Below, one piece after another: positions 1 through 6,739 of a stretch of 13,879 nucleotides of DNA. How positions within the stretch are numbered: position 1 is the first letter of the stretch; each line of letters begins with the position of its first letter. The notes beneath the pieces are model-generated. The model saw only the letters and a list, made by a program, of their open reading frames with translations. It was not told where the DNA came from and searched no databases. A program made the position numbers and the translations under genes. Location of the stretch: positions 1 through 13,879 of the forward strand of contig JAYRTJ010000091.1 of the NCBI GenBank assembly GCA_041919675.1. Reading direction: 5' to 3'. This stretch comes from SHVO01 sp041919675. GTDB lineage: Bacteria > Pseudomonadota > Alphaproteobacteria > Rhodospirillales > Rhodospirillaceae.

Positions 1-512
1 CCCTTCACGGCGGTGGAGCCGTAGAGGGACGCGCTGTTGCCCGCGCACTCGATGAAGTGGAGGCGCGAGGTCATGGGATAGCGCAGCAGCGAGTCCACGG
101 TGAACTTGAGCGGACGTTTGACGAGGCCGTGGATCACGACCATATGGCGCGCGGGATCGATCTCGGGCACGCCGTTGTGCGTGACTTCGAAATGAAGCCC
201 GTTCGGCGTCACCATGCCTTCGAGGAACTGGTGCGGCGTGCGGCCCGAGGCGGAGCCCGGCTCATAGAGCGGGTTTTGATCGGGCAGTATGCGTTGAACA
301 CCCTGCTCGAACGGCGACGGCTGGGTGTAGGGCTGCGGCCGCTTGCCGGGTTTGGTCACCCATTCGGGCACAGCCAAAGGCTCTGCCTGCGCGAGGCCGG
401 CCGCCCCGAGAACCCCAGCGACCGCGCCGGCGCGTAAGAACATGCGCCGGTGCAAAAGGCCGTTCCCGGCCACGGGTTCGAGATCGGTTCCTGGTTGCTT
501 CCGCTTCGCCAT
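1..512 (-). CDS. soxC: SoxC-like sulfite/sulfane dehydrogenase, molybdopterin subunit (3' end cut by window edge)
   Basis: The first 170 residues of a periplasmic sulfite-oxidase-family molybdoenzyme; the family is usually a little over 400 residues, so most of the protein lies left of the window. The N-terminus has the SoxC-like run PVAGNGLLHRR, with twin arginines R22-R23 before a hydrophobic segment (about 28-41) and a likely AQA cleavage site near residue 43, so Tat export is expected. The stretch HFIECAGNSA around residues 152-161 holds Cys156, the expected molybdenum ligand. The start ATG (510-512) has GGGAGG/AGGA upstream. In Sox systems SoxC pairs with the cytochrome SoxD and oxidises sulfane sulfur; a soxD gene would lie past the edge and cannot be seen. 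A stand-alone sulfite dehydrogenase of the same fold is the alternative. It is divergent from nrdJ across 136 bp and is therefore the first gene of its transcription unit. Confidence 0.88.
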   Translation of the reverse strand, partial: MAKRKQPGTDLEPVAGNGLLHRRMFLRAGAVAGVLGAAGLAQAEPLAVPEWVTKPGKRPQPYTQPSPFEQGVQRILPDQNPLYEPGSASGRTPHQFLEGMVTPNGLHFEVTHNGVPEIDPARHMVVIHGLVKRPLKFTVDSLLRYPMTSRLHFIECAGNSASLYGSTAVK

Positions 513-625
513 TCCTGCCCTCCCCGGCTTTTCCGACTCGAGCTTAACACTTCAAATCAATGACTTACAGACCGCTCGCACAGAACCCTATTCGGCCCCG
601 TGCGTTGCTAATTAAAATTCAAGCA

Positions 626-637
626 CCTACGTGTAGG
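626..637. promoter_or_regulatory. Short inverted repeat just upstream of nrdJ
   Basis: CCTAC-GT-GTAGG is a 5-bp dyad with a 2-nt centre, ending 11 bp before the nrdJ ATG. It may be an operator, or its right arm (TAGGGA) may serve as a weak ribosome binding site. It does not match the NrdR box consensus as I know it. The rest of the 513-648 gap shows no strong -35/-10 pair and no B12-box-like sequence. Confidence 0.3.
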
Positions 638-648
638 GAACTTATCCC

Positions 649-2919
649 ATGAGCACGGCCTCACCCATCGCCCAGCAGATCTGGGACATGAAATACCGCT
701 TCACGGCGGCCGACGGCACGCCCATCGACCGGTCGGTGGCGGATACGTGGGCGCGCGTCGCTCAAGCGTTGGCCGCGCAGGAGAAGGATCCCGGCGCGTG
801 GGCGCCGCGCTTCGAACGCGCGATGACCGATTTCGTGTTCCTGCCGGCGGGCCGAATCCTCGCGGGCGCGGGCACAGGCCGCAAGGTCACCCTCCACAAC
901 TGTTTCGTGATGGGAACGATCGAAGACGATATGTCCTCGATCTTCACCCACCTCAAGGAAGCCGCGTTGACGATGCAGCAGGGCGGCGGCATCGGTTACG
1001 ACTTCTCGACTCTGCGGCCCAAGGGCGCGCCCGTCAAAGGCGTCGGCGCGGACGCGTCCGGTCCCTTGTCGTTCATGGATGTGTGGGACTCCATGTGCCG
1101 CACCATCATGAGCGCGGGCGCGCGGCGCGGCGCGATGATGGCGGCCTTGCGCTGCGACCACCCGGACATCGAAGACTTCATCACCGCCAAACAGACACCG
1201 GGCCGACTGACCATGTTCAATCTGTCGGTGCTGGTCACCGACGCGTTCATGACCGCGGTGAAGGAAGACAAGGACTGGGCGCTGTCCTTCGGCGGAAAGA
1301 CGGCGCGCACGCTGAAAGCCAAGGCGCTGTGGGACAAGATCGTCCGCGCGACCTACGACTATGCCGAACCGGGCGTGATCTTCATCGACCGCATCAATGC
1401 CCGGAACAACCTCGCCTACGCCGAGACCATCAGCGCGACCAATCCCTGCGGCGAACAACCGCTGCCGCCGTATGGGACCTGTCTGCTCGGCTCGATCAAT
1501 CTCGCGCGCCTGATCGACGGCGCGTTCACGCCGTCGGCGCGCCTCGACGAGGCGAGGCTGACCGAGACCATCGCGCTCGCCGTACGCATGATGGACAATG
1601 TGATCGAGGCCTCGAACTACCCGATCCCCGCGCAGTGCGCCGAGGCGACGCAAAAGCGCCGCATCGGTCTGGGTGTGACAGGCCTCGCGGACGCGCTGAT
1701 CATGTGCGGCCGGCGTTACGGCGGCGCTGAAGCCGTCGCGACGACACGCCGCTGGATGAAACTGTTCCGCGACGCCGCCTACGGCGCCTCGATCGATCTT
1801 GCCGCCGAAAAAGGCCCCTTCCCGCTGTTCGATGCACAAGCTTACCTTGCCGGCGAAACCGTCGCCGCGCTGCCCGTGGCCTTGCGTGAGAGGATCGCCA
1901 AACACGGCATTCGCAACGCCCTGGTGACCTCCATTGCGCCGACCGGCACGATCTCGTTGTTCGCGGACAATGTGTCCTCGGGCATCGAACCGGTTTTCAG
2001 CTTCGCGCATACGCGCCATGTGCTGATGCCCGACGGGACGCGCAAGGAGCAGGAGGTCAGCGACTACGCCTATCGTGTCTTCCGCGAGAAGAACGGTGAG
2101 GCGCCGCTGCCCGGGTATTTCGTCGATGCCCAAGTTCTCGCGCCGGACGATCACCTGGCGATGCAGGCCGCGGTGCAGGACTATATCGATAGTTCCATCT
2201 CCAAGACGATCAACGTTCCGGAGGATTTCCCATTCGAACGTTTCGCGGACGTGTACATGCGCGCCTACGACATGGGGTGCAAAGGCTGCACCACCTACCG
2301 CCCAAGCGCCGTGCGCGGCGCGGTTCTGGAAGTCAAACGCGCCGCGCCGCTTCCCGCATTCGGCGCGAACGAAGAACCCGAAGCGCGCCCGGAAACGCTG
2401 CCGGGGCGCACCTACAAACTGCGCTGGCCGGAAAGCGATCACGCCATCTACATCACCGTCAACGACATCCTGTCGCCCGACGGACGCGGGAAAAACATCC
2501 GCCGGCCGTTCGAGGTGTTCATCAACTCGAAGAACATGGAGCACTACGCCTGGACCGTTGCGCTCACACGCATGATCTCGGCGGTGTTCCGGCGCGGCGG
2601 CGATGTCGGCTTCGTGGTCGAGGAGTTGAAGGCGGTGTTCGATCCGCGCGGCGGACAGTGGATGAACGGCCGCTATGTGCCGTCGCTGCTCGCGGCCATC
2701 GGCGACGTGATCGAGAAGCACATGATCGACACGGGCTTTCTCGCGCAGGAGAGATCCACGCGCCAACAAAGTGAATCCAAGATCGTGAACCTCAAGGGCG
2801 CCGCCGCCGGCGGACGCGACCGCCGATTCCGGGCCTGTCCGAAATGCGGGACCTACGCGCTTCTGAGGCAGGAAGACTGCGATACCTGCACCAGTTGCGG
2901 GTATTCCAAGTGCAGCTGA
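649..2919 (+). CDS. nrdJ: Adenosylcobalamin-dependent (class II) ribonucleotide reductase NrdJ
   Basis: A 756-residue cytoplasmic enzyme that reduces ribonucleotides to deoxyribonucleotides using a cobalamin-generated thiyl radical, so it works with or without oxygen. The active-site block TNPCGEQPLPPYGTC supplies N265, C267 (radical cysteine) and E269. C85 (in LHNCFVMG) and C278 fit the redox pair, the 11-residue C267-C278 spacing matching the known family. Residues about 589-690 form a TSCPD-type domain. The C-terminus has six cysteines (730, 733, 744, 747, 750, 755) ending SKCS: a probable zinc ribbon plus the thiol tail that re-reduces the active site. There is no N-terminal ATP cone; the protein begins almost directly with IWDMKYRF, as in the ~750-residue group, so overall-activity control by ATP/dATP is not expected. 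The ribosome binding site is weak. No second reductase is visible nearby. Confidence 0.96.
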   Translation: MSTASPIAQQIWDMKYRFTAADGTPIDRSVADTWARVAQALAAQEKDPGAWAPRFERAMTDFVFLPAGRILAGAGTGRKVTLHNCFVMGTIEDDMSSIFTHLKEAALTMQQGGGIGYDFSTLRPKGAPVKGVGADASGPLSFMDVWDSMCRTIMSAGARRGAMMAALRCDHPDIEDFITAKQTPGRLTMFNLSVLVTDAFMTAVKEDKDWALSFGGKTARTLKAKALWDKIVRATYDYAEPGVIFIDRINARNNLAYAETISATNPCGEQPLPPYGTCLLGSINLARLIDGAFTPSARLDEARLTETIALAVRMMDNVIEASNYPIPAQCAEATQKRRIGLGVTGLADALIMCGRRYGGAEAVATTRRWMKLFRDAAYGASIDLAAEKGPFPLFDAQAYLAGETVAALPVALRERIAKHGIRNALVTSIAPTGTISLFADNVSSGIEPVFSFAHTRHVLMPDGTRKEQEVSDYAYRVFREKNGEAPLPGYFVDAQVLAPDDHLAMQAAVQDYIDSSISKTINVPEDFPFERFADVYMRAYDMGCKGCTTYRPSAVRGAVLEVKRAAPLPAFGANEEPEARPETLPGRTYKLRWPESDHAIYITVNDILSPDGRGKNIRRPFEVFINSKNMEHYAWTVALTRMISAVFRRGGDVGFVVEELKAVFDPRGGQWMNGRYVPSLLAAIGDVIEKHMIDTGFLAQERSTRQQSESKIVNLKGAAAGGRDRRFRACPKCGTYALLRQEDCDTCTSCGYSKCS

Positions 2920-2935
2920 GCAACCCGCGTTTGAG

Positions 2936-2944
2936 TTATCCACA
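2936..2944 (+). promoter_or_regulatory. Perfect DnaA box (TTATCCACA)
   Basis: TTATCCACA, the consensus DnaA box, lies 17 bp after the nrdJ stop codon and about 190 bp before the CHAD gene. It is the first of two related repeats 22 bp apart. Such 9-mers also arise by chance, but the paired arrangement makes chance less likely. Confidence 0.45.
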
Positions 2945-2957
2945 GCTTGCCCCCGAC

Positions 2958-2966
2958 TTATCCCCA
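2958..2966 (+). promoter_or_regulatory. DnaA-box-like repeat (TTATCCCCA)
   Basis: One mismatch from TTATCCACA, in the same orientation and 22 bp (about two helical turns) after the first box. The similarity extends beyond the 9-mer: AGTTATCCACAGCTTGC against ACTTATCCCCAGCTCGC, 14 of 17 bases identical, so this is a genuine tandem direct repeat. Confidence 0.4.
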
Positions 2967-3008
2967 GCTCGCAATCTAACTCATTGAGATAACGCAACAT
3001 TATTGTTC

Positions 3009-3033
3009 TATGACACTGTCATAAAACTGCTGC
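3009..3033 (+). promoter_or_regulatory. Pho-box-like site overlapping a perfect 7-bp palindrome
   Basis: Bases 3016-3033 read CTGTCATAAAACTGCTGC. Against the enterobacterial/rhizobial PHO box (CTGTCAT, 4-bp AT spacer, CTGTCAC) the first half matches 7/7, the spacer is all A, and the second half matches 4/7. The same bases are also part of a perfect dyad, TATGACA-C-TGTCATA (3009-3023), so a dimeric regulator other than PhoB could bind here. The site is about 95-120 bp upstream of the CHAD gene start. Confidence 0.4.
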
Positions 3034-3070
3034 GTAACATCCCGGACTTTGAGACAGTTTCGGCGCGGCT

Positions 3071-3108
3071 CGCCGGCCCAAACCGTGAAAAAAAACGGCC
3101 CCCCGGCG
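3071..3108 (+). other. Imperfect leader hairpin before the CHAD gene
   Basis: CGCCGG (3071-3076) pairs with CCGGCG (3103-3108), and inside it CCGT (3083-3086) pairs with ACGG (3095-3098) around a loop GAAAAAAA. It ends 19 bp before the CHAD ATG, so it would sit in the mRNA leader. There is no T run after it, so it is not a standard terminator. Confidence 0.25.
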
Positions 3109-3127
3109 CCGCGCATGAGTCTCGGGG

Positions 3128-4141
3128 ATGGTCCTTCGCGCGCACACGCACTTCGGAGAGACAAGGCCGCGCGCCGCGCCGGGCGCACCCGCGCGCGCGC
3201 GCAAGGCCGCCGGCAAGAAACGCTTCACGCGTCCGGAACGCGCACCGCGCTGGAGCAAGGCCGCTCCCATTACTTTCAAGACCAGATCGACCTTGGGCGA
3301 TGCGATCGCCGCGGTGATCGCGGGCTGCCGCGATCATTGGCAACGCAATTTACCGGCCGCGCTGGACGGCCGTAACGCCGAAGGCGTGCATCAGGTGCGC
3401 GTTGGGCTGCGCCGCTTCCGCTCCGCGCTCTCGCTGTTCAAGGCCCTCGTGCCCGAGAACCAGCGCGACTGGCTGAATACGGAGGGCAAATGGCTCGCGA
3501 ATCAACTGGGCGCGGTCCGCGATCTGGATGTCTTCCTCGCCGATCTCGAGAAACGCAGCCGTAAGAACGATGAGTCCGCGATCGCGCTCGGCAATGCCGT
3601 GCGGGCGGCGCGCGCCCGCGCGCACACCGCCGCGATGAACGCGCTGCGGGGCCGGCGCATGCGGCGGTTCGCCGCCCGAGTGGAAACATGGCTGGACGGT
3701 CGCGGTTGGTATGCCGACGGCGCGGAGATCCCCGACGTCGGCGCCTTTGCCCGTGAAGCGCTGAACAAGCGCATGAAGAAGATCCAGCTGGTCGCCGCCC
3801 GCGCCGACAAGCTCACGGTGCCCGAGCGCCACGAACTGCGCATCGCGGTGAAGAAGCTCCGCTATAGCCTCGAGTTCCTGGCGCCGGTGCTGCCGGAAAA
3901 GCGCACCCAGCGCGCCAACGCCCTCCTCAAGCGGGTTCAAGACAGCCTCGGCCACCTGAACGATCTCGATGTCGCCGAACGTACGCTCGCGCTCGTGGCC
4001 GCACGCGCGGCACCGGCCGAGCGCCGCCTGATGAAAAAAGCCGGCGACACCCTCAAAACCGCGCACGGCAAAGCCGCCGCCAAGGCGGAACCGGAGACCG
4101 CGCGCCTGTGCCACAAATTGGTGAAGCTGCCCGCGTTTTAG
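3128..4141 (+). CDS. CHAD-domain protein, probable polyphosphate-binding
   Basis: A 337-residue protein, nearly all a CHAD (conserved histidine alpha-helical) domain, a fold shown to bind inorganic polyphosphate. Its two half-repeats are visible: first H88 in VHQVRVGLRRFRSAL with LGAVRDLDVF at 127-136; second H235 in RHELRIAVKKLRYSLEFL with LGHLNDLDVA at 274-283. The conserved histidines and the Arg/Lys on the same helices are the expected phosphate-chain ligands. Many relatives are ~500 residues with a CYTH triphosphatase domain in front; here there is none, only a basic Ala/Pro/Arg/Lys tail (residues about 12-45), itself likely to bind polyanions. An in-frame TGA lies four codons upstream, so ATG 3128 is the earliest possible start, although its ribosome binding site is poor. 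It is convergent with the dioxygenase gene (28-bp gap). The exact cellular role is unknown. Confidence 0.88.
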   Translation: MVLRAHTHFGETRPRAAPGAPARARKAAGKKRFTRPERAPRWSKAAPITFKTRSTLGDAIAAVIAGCRDHWQRNLPAALDGRNAEGVHQVRVGLRRFRSALSLFKALVPENQRDWLNTEGKWLANQLGAVRDLDVFLADLEKRSRKNDESAIALGNAVRAARARAHTAAMNALRGRRMRRFAARVETWLDGRGWYADGAEIPDVGAFAREALNKRMKKIQLVAARADKLTVPERHELRIAVKKLRYSLEFLAPVLPEKRTQRANALLKRVQDSLGHLNDLDVAERTLALVAARAAPAERRLMKKAGDTLKTAHGKAAAKAEPETARLCHKLVKLPAF

Positions 4142-4169
4142 GGGATATACACCCCCAGAACGAAACCGA

Positions 4170-5030
4170 TTATACGACGAGCTTCATCATCAGCTGCTCA
4201 AGCTCCGGCGCGACTTTGTACATGTGCCGGTACTGAAGCACCTGCTTGGCGATCAGCTTCAGCCGCTGATCGAACGGCATGAGTTGCGCGGGTTTCAGGA
4301 GCGGCGGGTTCATCGGCGGGACGTCGGTCCGTTGGAACTCCACCGCCATGCTGACGCGCGATTCCGTGGCCAGCGGCGAGCTTTTACTGCCCCAATGGAG
4401 CACCGCCTGGTTCCACGCCAGCACATCGCCCGGCTTGGCCGGCAGCGCGCGGATGCTGGGAAGCTCGAAGCGCCACTCGCCCTCGCGATTTGTCCCATAC
4501 GTGGGGTCGTGCCGCGCCGGCACCACGTACATGCAACTCGTCAGGGGCGTGGCCTCGGTGAGCGGAATCCACACCGTAATCGAATTGGGCGAGCCGTCGG
4601 GACGCAAGGTGGCGCCGCCCTTGTCGCGGTGGGGCGTCCAGCCGGAATCGCCCTTCTGCGGATCGACGTTCCATACCCAGAAATCCGGCAGGATCGCGTA
4701 GCCGCCGAGGAGGTCGCGAAGCAGGGAATCAAGCTGGCAGAACGGGAGCCAGAATTCGTCGTAAAGAAACGTGAAGACCGGAGACAGGCCCTCGTTCGAA
4801 AATTTGCGCACGGTCTCGGCCATCAGCGCGAGATCCACGCTCAAGGGCACGTCCGATTGCTGGAAATAACCGTCGAGCAGGAGCTGTTCGCGGATGGCGA
4901 TGACGCGGGCCGGGTCCAATACGATAGGCCGCGCGGCACGCAGCAGGCTTTCATCTTCAATATGCAGACGCGGCGCGAGCGCGGCCCAGGTTTCACGCTT
5001 GGTGATGGTTTCGAGAGACAGAGCGGTCAT
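4170..5030 (-). CDS. Phytanoyl-CoA dioxygenase (PhyH) family Fe(II)/2-oxoglutarate oxygenase
   Basis: A 286-residue cytoplasmic protein of the PhyH family of non-haem iron, 2-oxoglutarate-dependent hydroxylases. The iron triad is H134 and D136 (in WTPHRDKGG) and H212 (in AVLHWGSKSS). R225 (in ESRVSMAVEFQR) is the likely 2-oxoglutarate carboxylate ligand. The core (WIPLTEATPLTSCMYVVPARH, then PGDVLAWN) follows the usual double-stranded beta-helix order, so the enzyme looks intact and active. The substrate cannot be read from sequence: family members act on fatty acyl-CoA, ectoine, amino acids, mitomycin-type products and many others. It is divergent from a methyltransferase gene across 95 bp, which suggests shared control and perhaps a shared small-molecule pathway. 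The start is the first ATG of the frame and has only a weak ribosome binding site. Confidence 0.85.
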   Translation of the reverse strand: MTALSLETITKRETWAALAPRLHIEDESLLRAARPIVLDPARVIAIREQLLLDGYFQQSDVPLSVDLALMAETVRKFSNEGLSPVFTFLYDEFWLPFCQLDSLLRDLLGGYAILPDFWVWNVDPQKGDSGWTPHRDKGGATLRPDGSPNSITVWIPLTEATPLTSCMYVVPARHDPTYGTNREGEWRFELPSIRALPAKPGDVLAWNQAVLHWGSKSSPLATESRVSMAVEFQRTDVPPMNPPLLKPAQLMPFDQRLKLIAKQVLQYRHMYKVAPELEQLMMKLVV

Positions 5031-5125
5031 GTGAAGGCCGGCAAGAGTGGTGCGGAAGACGTTTCAGCTTCTCACGCCCGACCAAAAATGCAATGCAGAT
5101 GGTGTTTAAAGGGGGAAGGCCGCCA
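5031..5125. promoter_or_regulatory. Divergent promoter region, dioxygenase/methyltransferase
   Basis: This 95-bp gap must hold the promoters of both divergent genes. It is more AT-rich near 5088-5110. GGGGGAAGG at 5111-5119 is a strong ribosome binding site for ATG 5126 and decides the methyltransferase start. No clear operator is seen. Confidence 0.45.
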
Positions 5126-6022
5126 ATGCCGAGCGACGCCAGCGACGACGATATCCTGCGCGGCCTGAATATGCTGATCGCGGGCAATTACGACCTCGTC
5201 CCCTATGACGAGCCGGCGAGCCCGGGCCTCGATCCCGAACATGTCTTCGCGCTCGCCGCGCGCTACGGCCAGGCGCGCGACGCGCGCAATATCGACATTC
5301 TGGATCTGGGGTGCGGCACCGGCGCGCAGCTTGAACGCGCGGCGGGCCTCACGACCGGGAAGATCGTCGGCACGGACCTGTCGCAATCGGCTTATGTGAA
5401 GGCGGTAGCGCGTACGGCGCGCTTCGGCTCACGGTGCCGCTTCATGTGCGCCGACTTTCTCGATCTCGACGCCGATACACTCGGGAAATTCGACCTGATC
5501 TATCATGTCGGGGTCCTGTATGTGACGCCGCCGCCGGTGCAACGGCATCTTCTCCGCTTGATCTCCGACTGCCTGAAGCCGGGCGGCCTTGCCGTCATCA
5601 GCTACTACGCCGGCACGGTGCCGCTGCTGATGGCCGGACTGCACAAGGTGCTGCGCGCCGGCGCCGACAACGCGGAGTCGCCCGCGGAGCAGGTGCGCAC
5701 CGCGCGCGCCCAAATCCGCGTCATCGCGAACACCATCGCGCGCCAAGCCGGCGATCACCGTTTGATGAACGGCGTCCTGCAACAAGTGTGCGGCACCCAG
5801 GACACCATCTTTTTCCACGAGATGCTGAATCAAAGCTTCGGCACACTGAGCACGTCGGCGCTGGAGCTGGCGCTGGGCGCACAAGGGGTGCACTTCCTCA
5901 ACTGGATGCAGCCGGCGCCCTTTGAAGCGGACGCCTCGGCGAAAGCGCGGGCGATGATGGCCGACGCGTATTCGTTCGCGGGCGGCGGATACTTCTACGG
6001 CGTCTTCCGGAAAGATCCTTAG
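5126..6022 (+). CDS. Class I SAM-dependent methyltransferase with regulatory-type C-terminal domain
   Basis: A 298-residue protein. Residues about 55-160 form a Rossmann methyltransferase domain: motif I ILDLGCGTG (residues 58-66), an acidic residue ending strand 2 in IVGTDLSQ, the motif around MCADFLDL, and post-motif LKPGGLAVISYY. The C-terminal ~140 residues (for example IFFHEMLNQSF and LGAQGVHFLNWM) resemble the predicted methyltransferase regulatory domain found in some bacterial methyltransferases; this is a resemblance from memory. The substrate is unknown. An ATG 33 bp upstream is in frame, but only ATG 5126 has a good Shine-Dalgarno at proper distance, so the shorter start is chosen. 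It is divergent from the PhyH-type oxygenase. Its stop codon overlaps that of the convergent Lrp gene by 4 nt. Confidence 0.87.
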   Translation: MPSDASDDDILRGLNMLIAGNYDLVPYDEPASPGLDPEHVFALAARYGQARDARNIDILDLGCGTGAQLERAAGLTTGKIVGTDLSQSAYVKAVARTARFGSRCRFMCADFLDLDADTLGKFDLIYHVGVLYVTPPPVQRHLLRLISDCLKPGGLAVISYYAGTVPLLMAGLHKVLRAGADNAESPAEQVRTARAQIRVIANTIARQAGDHRLMNGVLQQVCGTQDTIFFHEMLNQSFGTLSTSALELALGAQGVHFLNWMQPAPFEADASAKARAMMADAYSFAGGGYFYGVFRKDP

Positions 6023-6507
6023 GCGACCGGAACCGGCGCCATCGGCGTCGACAGCTCGAGCGGCAGCGCCGTCGAGTATTTGATCTCTTCCATCACGAAG
6101 GTCGAGCTGACGTCGCTCAAGGCCACGCGCTTGATCAGACGCTTGTAGAACGAATCGTAGGCGTCCATGTCCTTCACCACGACGCGCAGGAGGTAGTCGA
6201 TATCGCCGGCCATCCGCCAGATGGCGGTGATCTCGGGCATCTCCTTCACCGCACGGGCGAACTTCTGCAGCCACACGTCGTCGTGCTGGCTGGTGCGGAT
6301 GATGACGAACACCGTCAGTCCAAGATTGAGCCTTTTTGCGTCGAGCAGCGCGACACGCGCCTTGATGATGCCCGCCTGTTCCATCTTTTGAATGCGTTTC
6401 CAGCACGGCGTCTGAGAGAGCCCGACTTTCTGGGCGATCTCGGCGATGGAAAGACCGGCGTTGTTCTGCAAAAGGGCCAGAATTTTGCGGTCGATGGGAT
6501 CGAGCAT
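6019..6507 (-). CDS. Lrp/AsnC family regulator, DecR/CyuR-like (probable cysteine sensor)
   Basis: A 162-residue transcription factor with an N-terminal winged helix-turn-helix (about 5-60; recognition helix SQTPCWKRIQKMEQAGI) and an AsnC/RAM effector-binding domain (about 66-145), including WRMAGDIDYLLRV. The blocks TPCWKR, ALLD...LGLT, EMPE, WRMAG.DYL, YKRL, LSDV.S.F and IKY.T.LP are those I recall from E. coli DecR (CyuR/YbaO), which responds to L-cysteine. Assignment to that branch is good; the effector here is inferred. The start at 6507 is preferred over one 42 bp further out because AAGGAG lies just before it. The adjacent divergent gene is cysE, which fits a cysteine-homeostasis role, and autoregulation from the shared gap is likely. 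Confidence 0.92.
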   Translation of the reverse strand: MLDPIDRKILALLQNNAGLSIAEIAQKVGLSQTPCWKRIQKMEQAGIIKARVALLDAKRLNLGLTVFVIIRTSQHDDVWLQKFARAVKEMPEITAIWRMAGDIDYLLRVVVKDMDAYDSFYKRLIKRVALSDVSSTFVMEEIKYSTALPLELSTPMAPVPVA

Positions 6508-6588
6508 GGCGACTCCTTGGGGCGGGTTACGCCCCCGTCTTGGGTGCACAGCACAATCGGCGAAAGGCGATGGAGCTGTTAATAAGGG

Positions 6589-6613
6589 GAATATTCATCT
6601 CTTTTTGAGATGA
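6589..6613. promoter_or_regulatory. Candidate Lrp-type operator between the regulator gene and cysE
   Basis: Two adjoining dyads lie in the AT-rich part of the 232-bp divergent gap: the 8-bp palindrome GAATATTC (6589-6596) and TCATCTC-TTTTT-GAGATGA (6595-6613, perfect 7-bp arms). Lrp-family dimers commonly bind such AT-centred dyads. TTGAGA (6605-6610) could be a -35 element for cysE, with an AGATAT-like -10 18 bp on; this pairing is weak. Confidence 0.4.
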
Positions 6614-6739
6614 TTGTCCAGGCTAGGAAGATATTTCTTTCCCTCTTTTCGGGTTTTCTGCTATCCGGCATGGGACTCGAAATTTACCCGGCGACTCCCT
6701 ATGTGGAACGCCCCGGGGCTGGATGTGGTGGAGTGAGGA

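Noticed and set aside
57..437. Plus-strand 126-codon frame at the left edge
   Set aside because: It is the antisense of the SoxC-like gene, which has a ribosome binding site, Tat signal and Mo-cysteine motif.
513..648. Cobalamin riboswitch before nrdJ
   Set aside because: The gap is too short for a full B12 riboswitch and no B12-box-like sequence is seen.
661..3000. 779-codon open frame antisense to nrdJ
   Set aside because: Low-complexity, Arg/His/Gly-rich translation with no domain; it is the codon-bias shadow of the well-supported nrdJ frame.
4141..4169. Terminator between the CHAD and dioxygenase genes
   Set aside because: Only a 4-bp GGGG/CCCC pairing with a 7-nt loop and no T run.
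4224..5168. Plus-strand 314-codon frame opposite the dioxygenase gene
   Set aside because: Shadow frame; the minus-strand protein has the full H-x-D...H triad.
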